Positions 14,651 to 30,370 of a stretch of 64,000 nt of DNA are shown piece by piece. Made by a program: the position numbers and the translations under genes. The stretch covers positions 25,511,203 to 25,575,202 of the forward strand of contig NC_090178.1 of NCBI RefSeq assembly GCF_024679245.1, written 5' to 3'. The stretch's first letter is position 1. Each line of letters starts with the position of its first letter. Origin of the DNA: Pseudorasbora parva (lineage: Eukaryota; Chordata; Actinopteri; Cypriniformes; Gobionidae). The notes below the pieces were generated by a model. It made no database searches and was not told the origin of the DNA. It was given only the letters and a program-made list of their open reading frames with translations.

Positions 14651-15243
14651 TCTACAGTAAAAGCAGATCTACTCCAGGTGGGACGCAGTCAGTCTGCGTT
14701 ATTTTTAAGGGAGCAATGGGAGAGACGTAGAGAGCGAGGGATAGAATGAGAGAGAGGAGGGAGGTGAAGATGAATGTAGTTAATTAAGATGAGCAGGCAG
14801 TGAAGACAGTGCAGAATTACACAAACACTAATTAGAGTCTTCGTTAGGGGGCACAAAATGAGAGCAGCGCATCCATCATCTCCCCTCTCCTCTCTCTTTC
14901 CTCCCTCATTCCAACCTTTCTCTCCTCTGTCTTTCCCTCTGCTCCCTTTATGCTCTTTCTTTTTTCCATTCTAACATATTGGTGTCTTAGTTTGTGCGTC
15001 CTGCTTGTGACGGTGCCTCAGTCCCTCCGCGTTAAGGTGCACCTCTCAACTCTCTGACCCCTCCCCTCCCCCTTTTATTAGAGACATGAAATTCAGCGTC
15101 AGCACAATTTTTATTGTTTCGCTCACTCTCTTTAGTCTGTCAAATGTACCATGTCTCACTTTCTGCTATCCTTCGCTCCATTTAACCTCCATTTCTCTAT
15201 ATATCATCTCCATCCATCCATCCATCTGTCTGTCTCTCTATCT
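14651..15243. other. GA- then CT-rich non-repetitive DNA; possible regulatory DNA
   Basis: 14760-14860 carries homeodomain-type cores (ttaattaag, ctaattaga) in otherwise complex sequence. 14876-15070 is CT-rich. There is no coding signal. Any enhancer role is only a suggestion. Confidence 0.3.
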
Positions 15244-16395
<1,152 letters not shown>

Positions 16396-17160
16396 TGTCC
16401 GTTTGTCTGTTTTTAAAGAGTTTAAATGACTATTGTATTTCTTTAATTTAATAAAATTATGAATAAAAAAGCTTATATATTTAAAAGAAAAAAACAGGAA
16501 ATAAATGTACAGGGAATAAACTTACTTACTTTGGAATAAGGTTTAGGTTTAAATTCCGATTTAAAATTTGAATGGCATGATTTAACCCATGATGATATAA
16601 CAATTTAACAAATAAATGAATGCAAATGTCAAATATGCAATACATGTGCAATTTCTAGGATCTGTTGATGTATCTCCCCATGTGAGACAAATGGATATAA
16701 ACAATCAAAGTACAGCCAAAGGGGGAAATTATGATGTAAGTCAGTGAGCTAGATCTGAAAATATAGATCTCATTTATGACTGATGTCAGAAATATGGAAC
16801 AAATGAGAGATATTATAGTTTCATAACCTCCAGCATTCACTGGCTGATCAGCACCAGCTGGGTGACAGAAATTACGAATCAAATCTGACTTTTTGAACAG
16901 GCTTTCTGAGGGAAAAAATCAGGACTAATGACATGAGAGTATAAGTGCAGGATAACTTTTTGCTGTAAAGAAATGTAGTGAATCACGCTAAATGGGTCAG
17001 CGGCAAAAGAGCTTCCATGAATGATAAAGAAAAAAAACCTTACAAAAAAGGAAAGTATTTTTTGATACATTATTCATCCATACATTTAGTGTAAAATTGG
17101 AGACTTATTGATATGACACACAGTCCTGACTTGGGTCTGTATATGATATTTCCTGGGGGT
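16396..17160. other. AT-rich DNA, no gene seen
   Basis: No recognisable exon or complete repeat. Confidence 0.45.
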
Positions 17161-17182
17161 GGGGGGGGGGGGGGGGGGGGGG
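17161..17182. repeat. G22 homopolymer
   Basis: A run of 22 G follows gggggt. It is a candidate for G-quadruplex formation and for assembly length error. Confidence 0.95.
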
Positions 17183-17314
17183 TTCAGCATGTTTCTGCAC
17201 CATGACTTAACAGACATATGTTTGTCAAATGTTTATAATATTTGAACAAAACTAAACTCTCCAGTAAATATTAACAGCATACCAAATTGTAATGTTGTAT
17301 AAAAAATAAATAAA

Positions 17315-17420
17315 AAAAATTGGTTGTTTGAATTCACATGGGTTCAAACGACCCATTTTCTGGGTTTGTCCATTTTCAACCCAACTTGGGTTGTTTTTAA
17401 CCCAGCATTTTTTAGAGTGC
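17315..17420. mobile_element. Half of a TA-CACTCTAAAAAATGCTGGG MITE
   Basis: ctgggtttgtccattttcaa, cccaacttgggttgttttta and cccagcattttttagagtgc match the right arm of the complete hairpin at 29825-29995. The left arm is almost wholly missing. Confidence 0.75.
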
Positions 17421-17479
17421 AAGTATGAACTGCATTTCTAAACGACTAAATTAATAGTTTTGGGTCACACACAAAAAGT

Positions 17480-18530
17480 CTTCCTATCATCGACTTGGGT
17501 GATGAATTGAGAAATCAACTTTCCCTTGAGCTTTTGATATACAAAAGGTCATGGTAATATAAGAATATCCTCTAAGTTTCAGAGCTGAAAACTTCCTTGT
17601 TAGTCAAAGAAAAGCCTTTATAGACACCAGGCTCAGCAAACGGTCCTGTGCTTCATACTGACGTCACTGCGAGATGAAACACTGCCTCTACAGAACGTGT
17701 TTGGTTGATCACAAGCCAGCATCATTAAATGTGGAAGATAGCAAGCAAGATATTGTGGAAGAACAGTCGCTGCATAAGATTTCTTCGGATCATAATATTA
17801 CGATTGTGGTACTTCATTTATTTTTAATGAAGTTCCAGCTCACGTGGGGAAGACAGTGTTCTGTTCACTTCAGTTCACTGCGGAATCGTATGTAAACAAA
17901 TCTCCGGTTGATGCTGAATTTGGATCCGACAGGAATGGTGCAACACACATATGTGAGTAAAATGTGTTTTTATATGTAATAGTATTGCATTGTTATAGAT
18001 CGTTTTGCTTATGTGTGTACGCTTACATTTAGTGCGCTGGACTCAGACACGTATGGGCCATGCACTCACAAAGCCCGGCAGGCCAATGACTCTCATTATA
18101 TTCCCTATTCTCTCTCTCGAGTTGACATCTGAAGGGCGGCGCACGCATGTGTATGTGTGTGCGCGCGATTCGCGTTTATATCGTCCGATCGTGTGGGCTA
18201 TGTTTAATATAAAAATAATAGTCCAATCAATCGCGGGTCGATGAGAAATAAAACATTTTGTTTGTTTGATAAAGATCTTTACGAGCCCTGTGGTCGAGAG
18301 AATCATTCTGGTTGCCGCTTCTCTCCTTTCCCTCGTGATTTGACAGGGGAGCTTAAGCTCATTAAATATGCAAATGTCCTCCAATCCTAGCCGTGGGCGT
18401 TTCCTTCCAAGTCTCCAGTGCGTCACGCCCATCAAAACCCAGCGTTTTGGAGAGAGCCTCAAACCCACTGTGGAAAATAGCCTACTTATCAGACAACAGT
18501 AAAAAAAGCCAGTTCATGACACCTTTAAAT
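17480..18530. repeat. GC-richer dispersed repeat ending in ...catgacacctTTAA
   Basis: I recognise blocks (tactgacgtcactgcgaga, ccaccgtgggaaa-type, ggcgtttccttccaagtctc, cagttcatgacacctttaaa) as a common cyprinid interspersed sequence. It includes CpG-rich islets at 18030-18200. A 141-codon minus frame (18043-18468) has no motifs and is treated as fortuitous. The left boundary is uncertain. Confidence 0.5.
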
Positions 18531-19788
18531 AATGCATATATTAGGCCTCTCATAAAAATGAAATATTTTTATGTTCTGTGGTCTATTTTAATTACTTGGC
18601 CAGATGATGCCAATAATAATACCTTTTCTTTAAAAAAATCAGACATGTTGTATGTATTAACTGCTTCATAGATATCTACACCGCATAAATTCTTTGCCAT
18701 TAACTTAGTTGCCATTCTAGATCTGTTTAATCTCCATATTTAATTTTCTTTAATTACAGTATCCGATTTTCCTAATATGTAATTAGAGAAGTGGCAGTTG
18801 TTGCCATGGTTTTGGATTTCTGTTCTGCTGGGTCATTAGCTGGTTTAATAGTATTCTTCCTGAAATAGATAAAAACTTCTCTCCTCTGAGACATTACATA
18901 CGCTCAAAGAAATAATGTCTCATCTCTCTTACGACACTGCGCTAATGTTATGTCTAGACAATTTCTTTTTCTCTCCAGGCATTTTACCAAGAAATGATGG
19001 GGAGCTTGATTAAGTCACACGGCTGCTTATAGCGTTGATGTGCCTGTGGTGCCATGGTTTAGTCTAATGTTTTTTTTTTTTTTTCTCTTTTCTCAAACCA
19101 CCAGGAGGTTTAGTGATTCACAGGTTAGAACAGCGGTGACATTTGCAACCGCGGTAGTGCTCCCTGTCGTTCAATTGCGTACGCGTTTATACACACCCAG
19201 TTGCATTTAGAGTCCCGATACACAGTCATGAAGTTAAAGCACGCTTATCAGAGCATCTTAACTCATCATCTCTACTGCTGGTCACAGAGTTTTAATCTCA
19301 TAAACTGTATGCGAGATCCAACCTATTTCTCATTTAGCCTATACCAAAAAAAGAGAGCGTCACAAACATGCTGCACATTTTCTGTGAAAAGCTTCTCTCT
19401 TTTTTTTTTTAGGTGTATAGCCCAACTATGCGGCTGAGGAAATAATTCACACTCACATACATGGCTTTTCTCTCATGAGAAAGGGTCGTCTCTCTCATGC
19501 TGAAAAGTACGATTCATTGTAATACATTGTATTATAAACGGCCCGCTGTCATTCATGGCTGCTCCGAAAGCTTTAAAATGCTGCCTTCAGAGGACGCATT
19601 CCAAGGAAGGCATCAATGCATGTCCAAATCCAATATTAGCTCTACTTTCGGTCTCATGTGATACTTTCATCAGCTTATTTTTTTCAAAGCTGCGTAGATG
19701 TATCCTTTGCTTCCTCTGATTTCCCACAATCCTGTGCTTTCCATTCTGTGACAATTAAGCTAAAAAAAAAAAAAAAAAAAAAAAATAT

Positions 19789-19820
<32 letters not shown>

Positions 19821-21257
19821 AGACGTAAGCTAAAAGTTGTGGTTGGTGGTCAGTTTGTGTGTACATGTACATTTCCAACATTAAACCAACATTAAGCCAA
19901 TGTTTTCCAATATTTTATGAGAAATTAGTCTACTATTGTAGTAAAATTATATGACCTGTGCAAAATGAGTCGCTATATGAGCACATTTTCAAAAATGACT
20001 TATTTTCCCATTGTCTATTAAAAACTACAAAAATGACAGGAAAGTCAATTCTGACAAAAATGTAGCAAAATTTTACTGAAGATAACAAATCACATACACT
20101 CCAAAAAATTATTGTATGATGCGGTTCACTTAAATTAAGCATTTCATCTCGATTTAACACCATTATATCAGGTTTCTGGTTCAAATGTAATTGCTTCCTG
20201 TTATATTGACTAAAAATCTCTACTCTTTGACAGAACTTGATGTTTTTATTTTCAAATAACATGTTTCAATCAAGTAACCCAAACAAACAGGACTTTCACT
20301 TCCCATCATGCTTTGCAAAGGGACTGAATTTTCTTGTTAGATAACATTTGTAATTAAACTGGATTACTGTTATGGGTTTTGTTTGATATTCATTTTAGAA
20401 CAATTTAATCTAATAGTTTTGGAATGTTAACCTGATTCAACTAAATGGCATTGAATTAACCTTATGTAAAAAACTTAAGTTTACTGAAAGAAACAATGTT
20501 AATTAAATTCAACATAAACCAGTTACATGGAACCTGTTGACACAAAAAAACAGGTAAATCTAACATATTTATTTTGAATTTAGCAACCATACCTTAAAAT
20601 CGAATTTGACACACAAAAGTAAAAAAAAAAAAAAAACACATCACATCAGATGTTTTTCCCCAACAGTTAACTAAACGTTCCCATAAGACATCTCAGATAA
20701 TGTTTGTGTGAATACATGGCAATGATAGATATTTTGAAATACTATAATATTGGGATTACTGTCTGATATGTCTTAGTGTGCACGTATCACATCTGTCAGT
20801 AGCGCGAGAACGTTTTCATGTTCAAAGGAAAAGTACTCCTAATGATACTTTAAGGAAGATATGTTTAATTGATATTTGGAGCATTGGGATCTCTAGATGA
20901 CAGCTTAATGAACTAAAAGCGACCAAAATCTAAATTGTCCACTTGTTTAGCCTTTAGCTCAAAATTATCCTGTGTTAAACTCCTTTTTCCAGCACGCGCT
21001 ACATATATTTGCTTAGTTATCCCCAAATTTCTTTTTATTTTGTTGTAGATCATGAAACCGTTACGCTGCCTTAGAAGTCTGTCATCATTTTGGGAGGTGT
21101 CTTCATCTGTAAGCACTGCCTGTAAAGTCATTGCCTGAGAAGCTAGAACAAGTCACCTGCCTAAGCTTTTAGACGCAGCCCAAATGTAGTGTTTGAAAGT
21201 TTGATTTATTCAAATGAATCAGTTATTGGACCGGTCTCACACAAAGAGGTGGAAACT
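18531..21257. other. Intergenic DNA with simple repeats
   Basis: Holds T-runs (19070-19083, about 19398-19409), an A-run plus (AT)n at 19761-19819, and an AT-rich old repeat at about 20098-20640 beginning cactccaaaaaatt. No gene seen. Confidence 0.5.
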
Positions 21258-21640
21258 CTGGCTGCATCCGAAATCGCATACTTCCCTAGTATATAGTAGG
21301 TGAAAAGCAGTATGTGACAAAAGAAGTATGTCTAAATTCACAGTACTCATAAAAGAGTATAGGCAAAAAGTATGCAGATGACAAACTTCTTCTGGCGAGA
21401 TTCTAAAGTGTGCATATGATGGGCAATTTACTATCCCATGAGGCCATGAGGATTTGTGAAGTACCCTGGTAGGTTACATGATAATGATAACATGACTAAT
21501 GTAGTACATCCAGATTACATTCATACTACAATCATTCATACCATTTAGAAAATACTTTTTAGCGGTCATTGCTTATTCACTTGTTAAAAATAAGTACTCA
21601 AGAGTAGGCGATTACATCCTAATGAATAGGTACATCAAAA
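21258..21640. repeat. Dispersed repeat of the 'cgaaatcgcatacttccctagtatat' type
   Basis: Starts ccgaaatcgcatacttccc. The partner text aaaatactttttagcgg/agtactcaagagtaggcg is at the right. Related starts appear at about 40320 and 56080 (cctacttccctactatatgg). It is probably a non-autonomous DNA transposon; ends are not exact. Confidence 0.55.
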
Positions 21641-22668
<1,028 letters not shown>

Positions 22669-24758
22669 AGGATCTTTAGGTTGATTTATTGCCTCTTGTT
22701 GGAAAGGTTGGCGTTTTAATAACTCAAGTCCTCCACACCAGAACGAAAAAAAAAAAAAAAAAAAAAAAAAAACTTCTGTAAGCACAAAATAAACACGTGA
22801 AAAAACTGGCTCTGTTTCCGCTTTTCTCTGTTTTATCTCTGTTTCTCTTTATATGCATTTTTGATGTGAGGATAATTATGGAAACATGCCTTTCTATTTT
22901 AAACTTTTAAAAACTTTTTTCTGTTACACATTCTTGTTAAACAATAAAAGATAATTGATTAATGTATTTAAGGTGTTGACTGTAACCAAACAGTTGTTTA
23001 TATTTCTCAAGAAAGGTAATTTAATGCTGCTTAAATTATTATATTAATAATTATCTTTATCGTATTTTAAGGGTAGTGATAACAGGGTTGTTGGATCATT
23101 TTTTTGTCAACTAAAACTATTATTATTTCCACATATGTAGCTACAAGAGGTTCACAAATAGCACACACATTGTAGAAAAACCTGTATATTTTCTCTTTTC
23201 ATAACTGTAAAAAAATCATTACAGTATATCATTACATCAACCTGACTAAATTATATATTAAAATAACATTTTGTTATTTAGATAACAATTAGATAATGCC
23301 AATTTAGGTCAACCAATTAAGTAATGCTAAATTTGGTCAGTCTTTGGTGTAAAAGGTTGCATTAGCAATTAAATAAATACACTTAAGCAAAACATGGTCA
23401 GGTCAAAGTGTCTTAATAATTGTGGTGCCAATTTTTTTAATACATTTTACTGGTAGTCCACAGTATGAAGAATGTTTGGGTATAACACGTCACAGTCAGA
23501 GGTGTAAGGAGTTCTTGGAAACCATACTTGAGTAAAAGTACAGATTTCTTTCAGCGAAAAGGACTCTATTACAAGTTACAAGTATTTTACTCATACTGAA
23601 TATAGGCTTCAAACTGAAATCATTATATAAATCAAACTGATATATAATGTGTAACTGTGTAATTGCATTACTCAACATTGGAGTAAAAAAAAAGTACATT
23701 TTCTTGTTCCAAAATGTAGTCAAGTAGAGAATAAAAGTTGCTAATATCTCTGATACTTAGTACAACTACAAAGTATAGCAATATAGTTAAGCACAGTAAC
23801 TATCTACATTTACTCAAATACTTAACACACATTTTGCTTAATACTCACTTGAAACTGTCCCCATGCATCCACTAAGGTTATATATGGTGTTTTGACTAAG
23901 TCATTTCAGAGCTTTTTAAGTTTTTTAAGCCAAAATACCAAACATGTGGTTTCAGCAGTGTACCTGCAACACTGATAAAAATAAATCATTGAGGCTGTAA
24001 GTGTAAAATAATTTTGTATAATTTACCACACTTATTATCCTGAGTAATCTAGACAAGTCTTTGTAGACATGCATTTCCAACACACAATTTAAGTTACATT
24101 TAGTTAAAATATTTACTGCTGGATTTGGCTGATGCAATGAACCCTTTTCCCACGGTGACGATATAATTTTCTATATTGCCATTTTTCTCTTATTTCACAT
24201 TTTAGGGTAATTGTATAACAGTGTTTTCATCAGGCGTGACTGTTGTTGCTTCGAAGATATTTCAATGTTATATATTCAAATTAACATTTTGTCACAAATT
24301 AATTTTATTGTGTACCATCTACTTACTGGGGTAAGGAGTTTTAGGTCTCAAAATGCATTGCATAAGGTTTAAGTGGAAGAGAAAATGTTGAATTTATTTA
24401 TCTTCATGTGTTTTTAAGCAAGATAAATGAAGTAGAAAGCTTGTTCTATTAAGTTGGTATTTAGAAACGTTTTTGTCATGTAGGAGGTTTGAGGGTAACC
24501 GTGGTGGTGATGAGCCTGAGGTTAGGCTGACGACAGGTAGACACAGTGGATTATATGACTTGCTTAGCTCAATGAACAATCATCTCCACTGCATACTGCA
24601 TATTATATATAGTGAAATAGAACTAATGCATGTCATATAAGTGTATTCACTTGAGTTATGTTTACATCCAATTTTATTGCCGCTTAGTTGAATTATGTTT
24701 CTGCCGCACAAAGTAACTGAGTTGTCTTTACAAAAAAAATTTAGTTGAAATTACTTAA
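22669..24758. other. AT-rich DNA, no gene seen
   Basis: No motif-bearing frame. About 23500-23830 contains repeated agtatttta/acttaacac text suggestive of an old repeat. Confidence 0.4.
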
Positions 24759-25015
24759 AGGAAGAGTATGTTAGATTGTGGCCAAAACTGGTACTGCAAT
24801 CCCTATCCCCTCTCCCCCTCCCCCCTGACGCGAGGTTGCCAGATCGGCGGCAGGATCAGCAGGAACGTTTGTAGCTACAACTTTTAAATGACAATATCCT
24901 GGCCGGACTACTGTTGTCAGTGATACAAATATTTGAAATTAACATGATTTATGTCTAGTGACATATCAGGGCCATTTTATGATTTTTTGAAATACATTTC
25001 TTACATACAGTTCCT
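24759..25015. mobile_element. TTAA-flanked MITE, 257 bp
   Basis: TTAA occurs at 24755-24758 and 25016-25019. Ends are aggaagagtatgttagat and, inverted, aggaactgtatgtaaga. TTAA duplication with short terminal repeats points to a Kolobok- or piggyBac-type transposase supplied in trans. The core (ggccaaaactggtactgcaa, aggttgccagatcggcggca) is a familiar cyprinid interspersed sequence. Confidence 0.75.
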
Positions 25016-26814
25016 TTAAGGGTGCATGTTGAAGACATGTCAAGTCTATTGGGTCAAACACAAATTAGATGAGTTCAAAATACTTAGAAGTCTGATGCAA
25101 ATAGTTGCCTCAGTTTTTTTTTTTTTTTTTTTTTTTGAGTAAAACCAAGGCAATATTTTTTTTTACAGTAAAACGTGTGGGTGCATGTGATCTTGCATGT
25201 TTGTATTTAATTATTCCTCTAAATCCTCAATCGCTAATAAACAGCATGAAAGCCTATGAAAGGAAAACCATCCTCATAAAGGGCTAATGGATAAAAAGAG
25301 GAAATAATGAAAGGACAGAGTGGGAGAAAAGCGAGAGTGATTTCCAACACTAAAGGAAGACTTTATATAGAGGCCGATTATTCACACTGATCATTAGAGA
25401 GAGATATCACTTTCACTCATTTACTGAAAAGAGCGAGAGAGTGGGGGAGAGGAGAAAAGGGTAATCATTAGAATGATATCACTTTCCCTCTGTCTCTAAT
25501 GAGCGACGGAGCGAAAGAGAGAGAGATTGAGAAAGCAGACAGACAAATAGAATGAAAAACAGCCGGGGTGAATGGATGGATGAACAAATGGACAGACAGA
25601 CAGAGTTCATACTCAAACTCCTGCCTTCGTTTTAATCTGTTTAAGTTGATGGATGAAGGCTATATATTATCTACATCATGACATATAAACAAATAAGTTG
25701 AGTCGTATTATTATGTTTCATCCCATTATACCAATCAACCGCCTTTATGACAGCATAATAATATTCTCTCTGCCCACATACCTCTGTGTCAACCAAAATG
25801 CAAATGGTTTTTGCAGACACACAAGCAAATACAGACACAATCAAACGCAGTGATTATGCATATAAGCCTAAATCAATCCGACTGCCTCGCATATTTACAT
25901 ATGCGTGAGCAATTAACAAAGCTTGAGGAGACAGACTTAATTACAATACATAAATTGGGATTAACAGAAACACAGTGTATTAGAGTTTTAATTAAACATA
26001 TTTATTATTTATTTCACAAACACAGGAACAGGAATGAGCAGAGGAGACCGGGTTGAAGGGAACGAAATGAAGGAGGAAGAAATCTGCACCATCATCTCGA
26101 GCCTATCCCGTCCTCTAACTCTGCATGCGCCTTTGGGGAACAATTAACTTTTACTTCCCATCAGCACGAGCCGCCCATGCTCCCTAAACCCACTTTAATA
26201 CATACAGCCACACCTACAAAAGATTTCTATCGCACTTTAACCATCCAAAATTATGTCTTCTATAAACATGTGCCTTATTCAAATCTCAAAAGACCCCAAA
26301 TTCTAGTCATTATGCAGTCTAATATACGTCCACCCTTAAAACCCTGGCCCTGATAAACCCCTCCGCGGACCACTCATTTTCAGGGAAGACGGAGCAAGAT
26401 GAAAGAAGAGTCTGAATTAATTGCCTGAACACAACCCTGGACTATGTGCTGACAATGCTTCCCAGCACTGCATGAACAGGATAGGGCTGAGAAAGACATT
26501 GAGTAGTTACTCTGTAGGAATCAGAGACTCCTGGATAATAAACACTATGCCAGGCCACCACATAGAGTCTGGATGCCAACAACTGGTTCTCAACTAGTGG
26601 GTGGATCTGTTCTGGGAAATAAGGGCGAACGAGAAAACAATGCTAAATGCAAGTATATAATCATATAGGATTGCAAAGTAAACAGACTTGTCAACATTTG
26701 GTAAATGCACTCCTATTTGTTGTTGGTGTCAAAGGCGGTGTATCTAACCAAATCACTTTGTTTGTGTGTGTTAACTGTGCCATTAGTAAACTGTTTTCTA
26801 GGTACACTCTATAG
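25016..26814. other. Intergenic DNA, partly GA-rich, no gene seen
   Basis: T-run at about 25116-25137; GA-rich complex DNA at 25290-25560. Nothing coding recognised. Confidence 0.4.
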
Positions 26815-27684
26815 GGTTCTTTACTCAACTCCAAAGAATCTTTTATGCTAAAAAGGTTCTATAACGACAAGAAAGAACCCTTTTTATCACAAAAGTTCTT
26901 TAGGCTATTTTTCATTCATATAGTACATTATTCTGCAACATTTTGTAGTTTACTTAAATTATTGTTTATTACACTGTTCACATCACATTTTAATCATGCT
27001 GTTTTTTTTGGAGAAGAAAAACTGAAATGGCACTCTTCATGTGAATAACTGCACAAAATAAGATAAATATATAGACTTCTAGCCCCCATATCTTGAATTT
27101 TGTGATCATTCACATGCATTCATAAATGCATTTGAATACACTGAACAATGCAGTGAAATATTTGTCAATAATATGAAATATTTAATCCTGGAAAGGACAA
27201 AACAAATGATAATAATGAATGAATCCCTAAAAGTTTCCATACAGAACATTTTTCCTGGGTACAAAGAACCCTAAAGGGTTCTTTTGATTGAACCCTTAAA
27301 AAAGGTTCTATATAGAACCTTTTAGTTTTGGTTGCCTTAAAATTTTGGTTGCCTTAAAATTTTGAGTTTATTGAAATTAAAATTGAGTCGAGGAAATTAG
27401 TTTAATAAATAGAAACTCGAAATGTTTTTGTATCTGAACCACATAAAAAATGTGATAAATCATGAAAATAGCCCAATTTGATATGTTTCACTGCGTCATC
27501 ACAAATAACACACACATAATTACCCAATATGCTTACAAAATCTTTTAATAATCTTTTAATAAAGGTTGTCGAATCTCAAAAAATGTTCATTGTATTAACT
27601 CAAAATGTTAATTTCAATGAACTAAAAATTTTAAGGAAACTAGGTAACTTTTTTTCTAAATATTTTTTTTTTCTTCTAAGAGTG
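26815..27684. mobile_element. TA-flanked element with CACTCT...AGAGTG ends and GGTTCT repeats
   Basis: TA is at 26813-26814 and 27685-27686, with terminal CACTCT and AGAGTG. The interior has many copies of agggttcttt/aaaggttcta, including the self-complementary ggttctatatagaacc at 27304. Part of the right side (27330-27430) belongs to an older repeat family, so it may be composite. Confidence 0.5.
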
Positions 27685-28497
27685 TAACATGCTAGACTGA
27701 CATTACCCACTGCCATGCCTTCTAACGGTCTTGTAATTACGAGATTTCAACTTGTAAAAAGGGTGTTCTCGTAGAGTTCATAATCACAGCTTGTAAGATT
27801 TCCTGAGAGCTCCTACTTGTACCACCTGACTGCTGCCATTATAACATTGATAACGTTGCCATAAAAGCACTTAATTACCAGTCCGACGACTTCAACAGCT
27901 CAGTAAGGTCGGCGGGTCTGTGTGACAAAACCAGACCAAACGGCAATCAAAAATAGCCCAGAACAAGCCCAATGACCGTATCCAATCCAAATATCAAAAC
28001 TCAACATATGCCACTCCCATACCCGATGCATGTTTTCCGGTCCTGTTATTCTTAATCTTAATATACACTTTTAGCTTGAAAATCCCTAGAAGTAATCATA
28101 AACAGTCTGCACGCAAAGGCCACTCCGTCACAAAACTCATAATCTAGCACAGATTTATCACTGGTAGAATGTATCCCACAGGAAAACCGCAAACTTGGCA
28201 ACACTTGTCATGTGTCGTCATCTCGGAATTACGATAATTACGCCATGGCGGAATGCAGCATATGGCGCTGTTTCATGGGTCGAGAGCCTGCGTTGGTTTA
28301 CATTCATCAGCCTAGCATTTATTAAATCACATGTGCAGTACACACTCTTTATGTTTAAAGGCAGAGGAGCGGAGAAAGCATTGAAGCGTGATGCAGCGGT
28401 CAAATGAAAAACGATTTAAAAGCAGCGTAGCAGAACGTAAAAATGCAACACAATGCAGCAGAAAAGAACTCAGCTCTCGAGAATTCTAAGAATTTAA
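27685..28497. other. Intergenic DNA, no gene seen
   Basis: Contains paired phrases acgagatttcaacttgtaa (27738) and cggaattacgataattacg (28224) that may be the ends of an old element. No coding evidence. Confidence 0.35.
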
Positions 28498-28940
28498 AGG
28501 GTTCATTAATCCCAAAATAAAACAATTCTGTCATTAATTACCCACCCTCACGTCATTCCAAATCCGTAAGACATACCTTTTTCATCTTCAGAACATAAAT
28601 GAAGATTTTTTTAGTGAAATGTGAGTAAGCCCCTTTGACGCTTCAAAAAGTTCATAAAGAGATCGTAAAACGCATCCATGAAGAGACATCATTTTATATG
28701 ATGAGCAGATTGAATTTAGGCTTTTATTCATATTTAAACATTCATCAACTCACATCAGTTGGAGTAAATGGAAGCTCAATCATGTTCGCTTGACGTGTGA
28801 GAACCAATGAGGTATAAGCTCTCACATTGTATTTAAAAGATCGTCATTTGAGTTCTGAAGATGAACGATATAGTATTACTTGTTTGTAATGACATGAGGG
28901 TGAGTAAATAATACAATTATTTTAAATTTTGTGTGAATTA
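28498..28940. mobile_element. Palindromic 'gggttcattaat/gagggtgagtaaat' MITE, about 440 bp
   Basis: The left has ttacccaccctcacgtcatt after TTAA (28494-28497). The right has the inverted form atgacatgagggtgagtaaa. Inner arms (catcttcagaacataaatga / gttctgaagatgaac) are also inverted. Same superfamily as 36889-37174. Confidence 0.7.
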
Positions 28941-29439
28941 TAAAAATTTTCCCCTACTTGACAAAATGTTTTTAAATCAAGGGTTTCATGCACAAGATGT
29001 ATACATTTAAGACTTATAAGACTTCACGTGTTTTTATTAAAAAAAAACACTAAAAAGCTGCACTTAGAACACAATCATCGTTCTTTGTGAACCAGCCCTC
29101 AGGTATCCAAATTGCCCTTATGCTCTATATAGCTCATGACTTGTAGTGCTTATAATGTTGCATATTGTGTTTGGCCTTTTGTATGATAAACACTTTTGCT
29201 GCTGTTTTGGGTACCGCTAACCATTTGTTGTCCAATGTTACCAGTTAAGGAACCGTTGCTTTATATGATGTGATCACCAAAGCAGTCATACTCGTGTGAA
29301 TCCCAAACATTCTCTCTCAGGTTGTGTACTGTATTCTCAAGCTGCCATGATGGTGTACATTTATTGTGTAAGCGCTGTCATATTTGAACAGCTTTGGCAG
29401 AAGTCAATCCCTGGCTGAAAAGTAAATGCCCAAAGAAGG

Positions 29440-29475
<36 letters not shown>

Positions 29476-29824
29476 GATAGAATAGGAGTAGATCACCAAG
29501 GCAGCAAAGTGGAGCGATGAGAAGGAATTTAACAAGGGGAAAAAGACAAGAAACATCCTCTGAATACACTGGGTACCACTAGGAGGTTGCCAATAACAAG
29601 TGTGTGGGAAAGGCAAGTGTGTGTAACCAGGAAACACAAACAGAGAAAAGAAGAGTTGAGCAAGGACAAGATAAGATGTGCAAGTAACATGATAATGAGT
29701 TCGATTCCCAGGGAAAACGCGCATGCTGATAACATTGATTGCCAGGAATACAACGCAACTTTTGAGTCAAGATTTTTAGGTTAAAATGTATCGATACGGT
29801 CTAAAACCCCATGGTTATATTATA
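28941..29824. other. Intergenic DNA with (GA)n
   Basis: (GA)n at about 29443-29472. Otherwise complex sequence without a recognised gene. Confidence 0.5.
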
Positions 29825-29995
29825 CACTCTAAAAAATGCTGGGTTAAAAACAATCCAAGTTGGGTTGAAAATGGACAAACCCAGAAATTGGGTTGTTTGA
29901 ACCCATTGAATGGACCCATTCAAACAACCCAATTTCTGGGTTTGTCCATTTTCAACCCAACTCGGGTTGTTTTTAACCCAGCATTTTTTAGAGTG
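29825..29995. mobile_element. Complete 171-bp hairpin MITE, TA-CACTCTAAAAAATGCTGGG
   Basis: The two arms are near-perfect inverted copies across the whole element: cactctaaaaaatgctgggt, then facing gcattttttagagtg. TA is duplicated at 29823-29824 and 29996-29997. A half copy is at 17315-17420. Confidence 0.92.
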
Positions 29996-30178
29996 TAGAC
30001 TTTTTAGACTTATATTTAAATAAAGTGTTTTGATTTAGTAAAAATAGTATTTGATTTAGTAAAAAAACAAAAAAAACAATTCCATTTAAAATAAACATTT
30101 AAGATTCTATTTCCAGGTCCTCAATCAAATAAACCAATTCGCCACATCAAAAGGTGTATATGTTTTTTTATTCTACTA

Positions 30179-30370
30179 CATTGTAAAAAAGAAAAAGAAA
30201 AAAAAATAGAAAACTTAAAAGTTTAAGGCAACCAGCTGCAGAACATTTTTAAGTGCATTTAATCCATTTGTTTGAGTTATCTCAACTTTTTTCGTGTTAA
30301 ATATTTTAATAAACTTTAAAAGCTGAATTTGTCATAGGCTAAAAAACATAAGTTGGATTTTTTTATAGTG
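30179..30370. mobile_element. 192-bp TA-CA(C/T)TGTAAAAA MITE, degenerate
   Basis: TA at 30177-30178 and 30371-30372. Ends are cattgtaaaaaagaaa and, inverted, cactataaaaaaatcc. Internal arms are weaker. The termini resemble those at 57879-58080 and 35914-41333. Confidence 0.55.

Noticed and set aside
18043..18468. 141-codon minus frame
   Set aside because: Lies wholly in a dispersed GC-richer repeat, with no domain and no splice context.
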